Assembly: GCA_964509505.1 (NCBI GenBank) | Contig: CAZDYP010000179.1 | Span: 1 to 10,294 of the forward strand | Source of the DNA: CAZDYP01 sp964509505 | GTDB taxonomy: Bacteria > Chloroflexota > Anaerolineae > JACRMK01 | Reading direction: 5' to 3' | DNA: 10,294 bases | Shown: positions 1 to 6,154 of the stretch, in pieces | Position numbering within the stretch: position 1 is the stretch's first letter | Layout of the letters: each line of letters opens with the position of its first letter | Position numbers and translations under genes: made by a program | Notes under the pieces: generated by a model | Told to the model about the DNA's origin: nothing | The model's database searches: none | What the model saw: only the letters and a program-made list of their open reading frames with translations

Positions 1-3000
1 GTCCGCGACATCTTCAATACCGAAGTGGTTTACATTGCCGTTCGTAATCCAGACGATGCGAATTTCATTGATTTTCCCTATTACCTGGATCGGGGGAAGC
101 GAATCGGGCAGAATGGTGTAACCCTTGGCGAAGGGATTACATCCAAAGTCATCCTATCCAAACAGCCCGTAATTGCCAATTCCATGCAGGAACAACTTGC
201 CCTGGGCGGTATCTATGATGAAGGTGAGGAATCACAATCCTACCTGGGCGTGCCCATTGTCCTCGGTGACTTTGTCGCGGGCGTGGTCAGCGTGCAAAGT
301 TACAAACAACATGCCTTTAATGATTCGGATGTCCGCCTGCTAAGCACACTTGCATCCAGTATGGGCGTGGCCCTCGAGAATGCTCGCCTCTTCGCTGAGA
401 CCCAGCGCCTGCTCAAAGAGACCGAAGCGCGGAATGCCGAATTGGCCGTCATCAACAGCGTGCAACAAGGGTTGGCTTCGCAGTTGGACATGCAGGGCAT
501 CATTGACCTCGTCGGCGACAAACTGCGCGCCGTCTTCCCCATGTTGCAAGACATCGGCATTCGACTGTACGACCCGCGCACGAATCTGATTTCCTACCTC
601 TACGAATATGAGCATGGCGAGCGACTCACGATTCCGCCTGCTACCCCCAGTCAAGTTTGGTTTGACTTCGCGCAGAAGCGTGAGCCGCGCCTGATTCAAC
701 ACAACACGGCGCAACGCTTTGCGGAACTCGGCATCACGCTGATTCCCGGCACGGACATGCCCAAGTCAGACTTGACGGTGCCCATCATCATTGGCGGGCA
801 AGTGCTGGGCAGCATCGTCATTGACAACTACGAGCGCGAGAACGCTTACACGGAAGCAGATGTGCGTTTGCTCGTGACCATCGCTTCCAGCATGGGCGTC
901 GCGTTGGAGAATGCGCGGCTCTTTGCCGAAACCAAACGCTTGCTCAAGGAAACCGAAGACCGCAACGCCGAACTCGCCATCATCAACCGCATTGGGCAAA
1001 CGCTCACACAAGAACTCGAACTAAACGCGATGCTGGAGCGCGTGGGCGACACGTTGCGCGCCGCGATTCAAGCCGACAGCTTAGGCATCGGTTTCTACGA
1101 CCTTGAGAGCAAGCTCATCCACGCGCCATACGTCTATAAAAATAACCAACGGGTTTATCCCGAGCCAATCCCGCTCAATGAGCTCAGTTTGCGCGCGGCT
1201 AGACAAGGCAAGCCGTTGGTCATCAATCGCAACGCCGAGCGGGTCTGGAAAAAATTTGGCTCCGGCCTGACTGTCGGCACAGACATCCCCCAATCGGTGG
1301 TGATGGCGCCCATCTTGGCGGGCAAAGAATTGATCGGCGGCATCACGATTCAAGACTTCACGCGAGAAAACGCGTATCCTGATTCGTTGGTGCGCCTGCT
1401 CGAAACGATTGCCGCCAACATGGGCACCGCCATTCGCAATGCGCGCCTCTTTGACGAGACGCAACGCCTTTTCAAAGCCGAGCAACAACGCGCCGCCGAA
1501 CTCGCCATCATCAATAGCGTGGGTGAAGCGATGTCCAAACAATTGGACACACAAACCATTACGCGCATCGTGGGCGACAAGGTCACCGAAATTTTCAAGA
1601 CCGATGCCACGTCTATTCTCATGTTAGATGCCAAACACAACCTGATCGTGCCTGCCTTCGAATGGGATGAAGGTCAGTACATCGAAAATGTAGCGCCCTT
1701 CTCCTTAGGCACAGGGCTGACCTCGCGCGTCATTCAATCGCGCCAGCCGTTGGTGCTTGGCACAGCGGCGGAAGCAGCCACGTTAGGCGCTTACTATCCA
1801 CCCGAAGGCGTCGAGGTGAACCCAACCGTCACGCAATCGTATTTGGGTGTGCCGATTGTCGTTGGCGAAAAAGTGCTGGGCGTCGTCTCGGCGCATACCT
1901 ACACCCAGCATGCCTACGATCAAAATAGTGTGCGCCTGCTCTTCACACTGGCTAACAACATGGGCGTCGCGCTTGAAAACGCGCGCCTCTTTGACGAAAC
2001 GCAACGCCTGCTCAAAGAGACCGAGCAACGCGCCGCGGAACTGGCCATCATCAATAGCGTGCAGGAGGGACTCGCCGCCAAGCTCGACGCGCAAGCGATC
2101 TTCGAATTGGTCGGCGACAAAATCCATCAAGTCTTCGACGCGCCATCGGTGCAGCTCATCACCTACGACCCGCAAGCCAATCTATGTCAGTGGCGTTACG
2201 AAATCGAAAAGGGCGCACGGCAGCAACGCGCGCCACGCCCGCCGAGTGGTTTCTCGGCGCACATTCTCAAGACGCGCGAGCCGTTGCTGCTCAATCAAAA
2301 TTTGGATCAGCGCGCCGCCGAGCTCGGTATCGTGCGTAGCATCTTGTCGGGCAAGCCCGCGCAATCGTACCTGGGTGTGCCGCTCGTCGTCAACGGCGTC
2401 GCGCGCGGCGTCATCTCACTGCAAAACGTGGATCACGAAAACGCTTTCGGCGACGCGGAGCTGCGTTTGCTGCAAACGCTTGCCAACAGCATGAGCATCG
2501 CGCTCGAAAATGCGCGCCTCTTTGACGAAACCACGCGCCGCGCCAACGAGCTCGCCATCATCAACAGCGTGCAACAAGGGCTTGCCTCGCAGCTCGACGT
2601 ACAAAGCATGATTGAGTTGGTCGGCGATAAAATCCGCGAGCTGTTCGACGCGCAAGCGACGATGATCATGACCTATGACGCCGTAACCGATTTGCGGCAC
2701 ATCCGCTATGCCGTCGTGAACGGCGAGCGCCAATCCAGTCCGCCCGCGCCGCCCTCCGGCTTTTCGAGACAGATCATCCGCACGCGCCAACCGTTGTTGC
2801 TCAATCAGAACGTGGCACAACTGGCCGCCGCCGCAGGGTCCCGCCCTCTCTCCGCCGCTGAACCGAAGTCTTATCTCGGCGTGCCATTGATTGTCGCCGA
2901 CCCTGCGGCGCCGCACAATGCGCTGTCAGGGCAAGCGGTCAAGGGTGTGATTGGGTTGCATAACTTCCAACACGAAAACGCCTTTACCGAATCCGACTTG

Positions 3001-3570
3001 CGCTTGTTGAACACATTGGCTTCGAGTGTGAGCGTTGGCTTGGAGAACGCGCGCCTGTTCGCCGAAACGCAACGCCGCGCCAACGAAATGTCGGCGCTGA
3101 CCGCAATCGGGCGCGAAATTTCCGCGACGCTCGACCTCAACACCGTATTGGAACGCATCGCCACCCACGCGCGCGATTTGTTGGACGCAGACGACAGCGC
3201 GGTGTATTTGCCTGATGCCACAGGCAAAACCTTCCACGCCATTGTCGCGCTCGGCGACGTGGCTGCCGAAATCAAAGCAGACCCCATCACCTTGGGGGAA
3301 GGCATTATCGGCAGCATCGCCTTGCAGGGCAAAGCCGAGTTCATCAACGATGCGGTGCATGACCCGCGCGCCCGCACTATCGCTGGCACTGACGACGTAG
3401 AGACCAACGATGATCGGCTGATGGTTGCGCCGTTGTCGGCGGGGGACCATGTAATCGGCATGATGGCGGTCTGGCGCATGGGCGGCGCGCCTTTCACCGC
3501 GGCTAATCTCGACTTCCTCAATGGTCTCGCGCGCCAAGCCGCGATTGCGATTCAGAACGCGCGACTCTTC
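1..3570 (+). repeat. Intragenic tandem array of seven GAF modules
   Basis: Seven GAF modules repeat at a regular spacing. The domain-ending signature (E/R/Q)NARLF begins at residues 118, 295, 471, 651, 828, 1007 and 1177 of the kinase, so the period is 170-180 residues (about 530 bp). Linkers carry the recurring phrases ETQRLLKET, AELAIINSV and LVGDK, with long stretches of near-identical DNA; for example, 450-471 and 2559-2580 are identical. By internal motifs the modules fall into types: 1 and 4 (LGxGxTS...QSYLGVPI), 2 and 3 (GTD(M/I)P...RENAY), 5 and 6 (PPSGFS...LLLNQN), and 7 on its own. This suggests stepwise duplication. Confidence 0.9.
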
Positions 3571-5571
3571 GACGAAGTGCAACGGCAGAGCGCTCACGTC
3601 AAGACCGTGCTGGACAATAGCCCTGTCGCCATCGTCACCTCCGACGAGCAAACTCGCGTGCAGTCGTGGAATCCTGCGGCGGAAAAATTGTTTGGCTATA
3701 CCGCAGCCGAAGCGTTAGGGCGCGAGCTGGATGAGCTCGTCGCGCACGGTCCCGAACTGCACGCGCAAGCCGTCGAGTATTCTGATCAGGCGTTGCATGG
3801 CACATTGATCCGTGACATTACGCGACGCACACGCAAAGACGGCACGCTCGTGGATGTCGAAGTCTCAGGCGTGCCGATGCGCGCGGGAAGCCAGCATAAC
3901 TTCATCACGATCTACCATGACATCACCGAGCTGCAACACGCGCGCCAAGAAGCCATCGCCGCTAACGAAGCGAAGAGCGCGTTCCTGGCGATGATGAGCC
4001 ACGAGATTCGCACGCCAATGAACGGCGTGATTGGCATGACCAATCTCTTGCTCAACACTGAATTGAACGACGACCAGCGCGAATTCACCGAAACGATTCG
4101 CAACAGCGGCGAAGCGTTGCTTACCATCATCAACGACATCTTGGACTTCTCGAAGATCGAAGCGGGCAAGATGGACCTGGAACACGCGTCGCTCGACGTG
4201 CGCGAGTGTGTCGAGTCCGCGTTAGACTTGGTGGCCATGTCTGCGGCGAAGAAAGGCATCGAGCTCGCGTATCAAATGGACAACGACGTGCCTGCCGCCA
4301 TCATCGGCGACGTGACGCGCCTGCGCCAGATCATGCTCAACCTGTTGAGCAACGCGGTGAAGTTCACGGAGAAGGGCGAAGTGATAGTTACAGTGTCAGG
4401 TGTCAAGTTAGGTGCGTCTCCACCTGACACTTTGACACATGGCGCTTCAACACTTCAGTTCGCGGTGCGCGATACGGGCATCGGCATTCCCGCTGACCGC
4501 GTCAATCGCCTGTTCCAATCGTTTTCACAAGTGGACGCTTCGACCACGCGCAAATATGGCGGCACAGGCTTGGGGCTTGCCATCAGCAAACGTCTCAGCG
4601 AAATGATGGGCGGCACGATGTGGGTCGAGAGTGTGGAAGGACAAGGCTCGACGTTCCATTTCACCATCGCCGCGGAACGCGCAGCTGCGTTGAAAGCGCG
4701 CCCATATTTGAGCGGCGCACACGCGCAACTGAGCGGCAAGCATTTGTTGATTGTTGATGACAATGAAACGAATCGGCGCATCTTGACGTTGCAGACGGAA
4801 GCGTGGGGGATGGTCTCGCGTGCGACGGCGTCGCCGCGTGAAGCATTGGCGTGGTTGCAACAAGGTGAAGCTTTTGATGTGGCGATTCTCGACATGCAGA
4901 TGCCAGAGATGGATGGGTTGATGTTGGCAAGGGAGATTCGGCAATTCGAAAAAGACCCGCGAGGTGACGAACAGCGTCGAAACCTCACGGGGCTGCCGCT
5001 CATCATGTTCTCCTCACTCGGCAAACGCGGTGATGATACCGATGCGTTGCACTTCGCCGCGTATCTGACGAAGCCGCTCAAGCCGTCGTCGTTGTTCGAT
5101 GCGTTGATGACTATCTTTGCGGAACAGAAGCAAGTCGTCACCGCGAAGGCAACACCGACAAAGTTTACACCCAACACGGAGATGGGCAAGACCCATCCGT
5201 TGCGGATTTTGTTGGCGGAAGACAACGCCGTGAATCAGAAGTTGGCATTGCGGTTGTTGTCGCAGTTGGGCTATCGCGCGGATGTGGCGGGCAATGGTCT
5301 CGAAGCAGTGCAATCGGTGCAACGGCAGCCGTACGATGTGGTGCTGATGGACGTGCAGATGCCCGAGCTGGATGGACTCGATGCGACGCGGCAGATACGC
5401 GCGCTGGCGCAGCTCGCGCAACCGCGCATCGTGGCGATGACGGCGAATGCGATGCAGGGCGACCGCGAGATGTGTATTGCGGCGGGCATGGACGATTACA
5501 TCAGCAAGCCGATTCGCCCCGAAGAGTTGGCGCACGCGTTGAGTGAGTGCAATGCGTTGCCACAAATTTAA
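1..5571 (+). CDS. Giant multi-GAF hybrid sensor histidine kinase, 5' end outside window
   Basis: Cytosolic-looking hybrid histidine kinase. The frame is open from base 1 (V-R-D-I-F...), and GTG at 25 lies inside a GAF domain, so the true start is upstream. Numbering from the 25 GTG as residue 1, the domains are: GAF1 (partial, to ~126), GAF2 140-300, GAF3 317-476, GAF4 494-656, GAF5 674-833, GAF6 844-1012, GAF7 1022-1182, PAS 1190-1306, HisKA 1314-1384 with MSHEIRTPMNG (phospho-His1326), HATPase 1424-1552 with the N box (N1439, N1443), DTGIGIP at 1483 and GGTGLGL at 1512, REC1 1571-1697 (D1578/D1579, D1623, K1683) and REC2 1726-1844 (E1732/D1733, D1776, K1828). All catalytic and phospho-acceptor residues are present. 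No membrane segment is visible in this part. The HisKA-HATPase-REC-REC order is BarA-like, but the Hpt domain is a separate gene just downstream. The HATPase and REC1 carry palindrome-encoded insertions (~1457-1469 and 1643-1657). The ligands sensed are unknown; no bilin-binding Cys motif was noticed in the GAFs. Confidence 0.95.
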   Translation, partial: VRDIFNTEVVYIAVRNPDDANFIDFPYYLDRGKRIGQNGVTLGEGITSKVILSKQPVIANSMQEQLALGGIYDEGEESQSYLGVPIVLGDFVAGVVSVQSYKQHAFNDSDVRLLSTLASSMGVALENARLFAETQRLLKETEARNAELAVINSVQQGLASQLDMQGIIDLVGDKLRAVFPMLQDIGIRLYDPRTNLISYLYEYEHGERLTIPPATPSQVWFDFAQKREPRLIQHNTAQRFAELGITLIPGTDMPKSDLTVPIIIGGQVLGSIVIDNYERENAYTEADVRLLVTIASSMGVALENARLFAETKRLLKETEDRNAELAIINRIGQTLTQELELNAMLERVGDTLRAAIQADSLGIGFYDLESKLIHAPYVYKNNQRVYPEPIPLNELSLRAARQGKPLVINRNAERVWKKFGSGLTVGTDIPQSVVMAPILAGKELIGGITIQDFTRENAYPDSLVRLLETIAANMGTAIRNARLFDETQRLFKAEQQRAAELAIINSVGEAMSKQLDTQTITRIVGDKVTEIFKTDATSILMLDAKHNLIVPAFEWDEGQYIENVAPFSLGTGLTSRVIQSRQPLVLGTAAEAATLGAYYPPEGVEVNPTVTQSYLGVPIVVGEKVLGVVSAHTYTQHAYDQNSVRLLFTLANNMGVALENARLFDETQRLLKETEQRAAELAIINSVQEGLAAKLDAQAIFELVGDKIHQVFDAPSVQLITYDPQANLCQWRYEIEKGARQQRAPRPPSGFSAHILKTREPLLLNQNLDQRAAELGIVRSILSGKPAQSYLGVPLVVNGVARGVISLQNVDHENAFGDAELRLLQTLANSMSIALENARLFDETTRRANELAIINSVQQGLASQLDVQSMIELVGDKIRELFDAQATMIMTYDAVTDLRHIRYAVVNGERQSSPPAPPSGFSRQIIRTRQPLLLNQNVAQLAAAAGSRPLSAAEPKSYLGVPLIVADPAAPHNALSGQAVKGVIGLHNFQHENAFTESDLRLLNTLASSVSVGLENARLFAETQRRANEMSALTAIGREISATLDLNTVLERIATHARDLLDADDSAVYLPDATGKTFHAIVALGDVAAEIKADPITLGEGIIGSIALQGKAEFINDAVHDPRARTIAGTDDVETNDDRLMVAPLSAGDHVIGMMAVWRMGGAPFTAANLDFLNGLARQAAIAIQNARLFDEVQRQSAHVKTVLDNSPVAIVTSDEQTRVQSWNPAAEKLFGYTAAEALGRELDELVAHGPELHAQAVEYSDQALHGTLIRDITRRTRKDGTLVDVEVSGVPMRAGSQHNFITIYHDITELQHARQEAIAANEAKSAFLAMMSHEIRTPMNGVIGMTNLLLNTELNDDQREFTETIRNSGEALLTIINDILDFSKIEAGKMDLEHASLDVRECVESALDLVAMSAAKKGIELAYQMDNDVPAAIIGDVTRLRQIMLNLLSNAVKFTEKGEVIVTVSGVKLGASPPDTLTHGASTLQFAVRDTGIGIPADRVNRLFQSFSQVDASTTRKYGGTGLGLAISKRLSEMMGGTMWVESVEGQGSTFHFTIAAERAAALKARPYLSGAHAQLSGKHLLIVDDNETNRRILTLQTEAWGMVSRATASPREALAWLQQGEAFDVAILDMQMPEMDGLMLAREIRQFEKDPRGDEQRRNLTGLPLIMFSSLGKRGDDTDALHFAAYLTKPLKPSSLFDALMTIFAEQKQVVTAKATPTKFTPNTEMGKTHPLRILLAEDNAVNQKLALRLLSQLGYRADVAGNGLEAVQSVQRQPYDVVLMDVQMPELDGLDATRQIRALAQLAQPRIVAMTANAMQGDREMCIAAGMDDYISKPIRPEELAHALSECNALPQI
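4392..4431. repeat. Palindromic element inside HATPase coding sequence
   Basis: The 11-bp arms AGTGTCAGGTG (4392-4402) and CACCTGACACT (4421-4431) are perfect reverse complements around an 18-nt spacer. A further GTGTCAA (4400-4406) has a partner TTTGACAC (4431-4438), so several TGTCA/TGACA units are nested here. The element reads through in frame as roughly V-S-G-V-K-L-G-A-S-P-P-D-T-L-T-H. It lies between the strand after the N box and the strand leading to DTGIGIP, where histidine kinases have a variable loop. Confidence 0.75.
4953..4994. repeat. Degenerate palindromic element inside receiver 1 coding sequence
   Basis: The 13-nt arms AGACCCGCGAGGT (4953-4965) and ACCTCACGGGGCT (4982-4994) pair at 11 of 13 positions. 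Nested inside is GACG (4966-4969) / CGTC (4975-4978) around a 5-nt loop. It encodes K-D-P-R-G-D-E-Q-R-R-N-L-T-G-L (residues 1643-1657 of the kinase), which lengthens the loop between helix 3 and strand 4 of REC1. The arm core resembles the intergenic element at 5572-5610, so this looks like an older, diverged member of the same family. Confidence 0.6.
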
Positions 5572-5610
5572 AGACCTCACAGGTTTTCGCGCAGCGTGCC
5601 TGTGAGGTCT
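5572..5610. repeat. Intergenic palindromic element between kinase and Hpt genes
   Basis: The 12-bp arms AGACCTCACAGG (5572-5583) and CCTGTGAGGTCT (5599-5610) are perfect reverse complements, with a small inner CGC/GCG pairing in the loop. The element starts at the base after the kinase TAA and ends 15 bp before the Hpt GTG. No T-run follows it on the + strand, so a Rho-independent terminator is less likely than a dispersed repeat. A transcript hairpin here could still affect the kinase:Hpt expression ratio. Confidence 0.8.
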
Positions 5611-5625
5611 GGTTGGGGATAAACT

Positions 5626-5988
5626 GTGTCCAATACAAACGTGATTGATCAAACAACCTTTGACGCGCTCTTGGAATCCGTGGGCGGCGACGAATCGTTT
5701 CTCGCGGAGCTCATTGATACATTCCTCGACGATTCGCCGCAGCTGTTGGCAACTATGCAACAGGCGTTGGACGATGGCAACGCCGAAGCGTTTCGTCGCG
5801 CAGCGCATTCGCTCAAATCCAACAGCGCGAACTTCGGCGCACTAGCGCTTTCCACATTGGCGAAAGACTTAGAGCTGATGGGCAAAAACAACGCGCTCAC
5901 CGACGCGCCCGCGACACTCGCACTCGCAGAGACTGAGTATGATCAAGTCAAAGAGACGCTGATGCAACGACGACAAGCGATGGGCTAA
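5626..5988 (+). CDS. Stand-alone histidine phosphotransfer (Hpt) domain protein
   Basis: A 120-residue protein that is almost entirely one Hpt four-helix bundle, the usual length for a free Hpt protein. The signature AAHSLKSNSANFGA (59-72) places the phospho-accepting histidine at His61, with the expected Lys three residues later. The N-terminal region around GGDESFLAELIDTFL (20-34) is the typical first Hpt helix. Such proteins shuttle phosphate between receiver aspartates and have no catalysis of their own. The start is GTG at 5626, preceded by GGGG (5615-5618) about 7 nt upstream; the upstream in-frame TAA at 5620 excludes an earlier start. It lies 54 bp after the kinase, in the same reading frame, so it may be a detached C-terminal domain of a BarA-like kinase. 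Likely partners are kinase REC1/REC2 (donors) and the cyclase receiver (acceptor); this is inferred from order. Confidence 0.93.
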   Translation: MSNTNVIDQTTFDALLESVGGDESFLAELIDTFLDDSPQLLATMQQALDDGNAEAFRRAAHSLKSNSANFGALALSTLAKDLELMGKNNALTDAPATLALAETEYDQVKETLMQRRQAMG

Positions 5989-5997
5989 TCAGTTCAA

Positions 5998-6007
5998 NNN
6001 NNNNNNN
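5998..6007. other. Assembly gap (10 N)
   Basis: Ten N bases lie 9 bp after the Hpt stop. The true length is unknown. It abuts a repeat-rich segment, which may be why the assembly broke here. The promoter or upstream leader of the cyclase gene could be partly hidden in it. Confidence 0.98.
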
Positions 6008-6014
6008 AAAACGA

Positions 6015-6119
6015 ATTCAACACAATCCTCTAAAGAGGACTTAGACACTAAGCAACACAAAAGTCACAAAGAAATTGTTCTTAGTGGCTTCGTGAAATCT
6101 TCGTGTCTTCGTGTTGAAT
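6015..6119. repeat. Nested inverted-repeat (MITE-like) element upstream of cyclase gene
   Basis: Outer arms ATTCAACAC (6015-6023) and GTGTTGAAT (6111-6119) are perfect 9-bp inverted repeats. Inner arms CACTAAG (6046-6052) and CTTAGTG (6080-6086) are perfect 7-bp inverted repeats. A short palindrome CCTCT-AA-AGAGG lies at 6027-6038. The right half carries CTTCGTG-type runs (6088-6114), a sequence style familiar from dispersed noncoding repeats in many environmental genomes. The segment is visibly more AT-rich than the flanking genes and no convincing gene is seen in it. It occupies most of the visible leader of the cyclase gene, so any promoter must lie in it, just after it, or in the gap. Confidence 0.6.
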
Positions 6120-6154
6120 GGGATTTCCATTGAGTAAAGCAAGGAAGTGGCACG

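Noticed and set aside
25..27. GTG at 25 as the kinase start codon
   Set aside because: The frame is open to base 1, no ribosome site is visible, and the codon falls within a GAF domain; the gene starts upstream of the window.
1847..2494. A 215-codon open frame on the + strand inside the kinase
   Set aside because: It is in another frame of the GAF array, with Ser/Arg/Cys-rich sequence and no ribosome site or domain.
2926..3651. A 241-codon open frame on the - strand opposite GAF6/GAF7
   Set aside because: Similar antisense frames recur opposite most GAF modules, as expected when a repeated coding unit is read on the other strand.
4392..4994. CRISPR array or phage attachment site from the repeated hairpins
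   Set aside because: The elements are irregularly spaced, lie inside one conserved gene, and have no spacers, cas genes, integrase or tRNA nearby.
4455..5225. A 256-codon open frame on the - strand
   Set aside because: It is antisense to the conserved HATPase and REC1 motifs; its Ser/Arg/Cys-rich composition looks non-coding.
5572..5610. The palindrome after the kinase as an intrinsic terminator
   Set aside because: The 3' side of the stem is followed by GGTTGGGGAT, not a T-run, and the same arms occur inside a coding region at 7066-7099, so a dispersed repeat fits better.
5014..5808. A 264-codon open frame on the - strand across the end of the kinase and the start of Hpt
   Set aside because: It is antisense to receiver 2 and Hpt, with Arg/His/Leu-rich composition typical of an antisense frame and no domain motifs.
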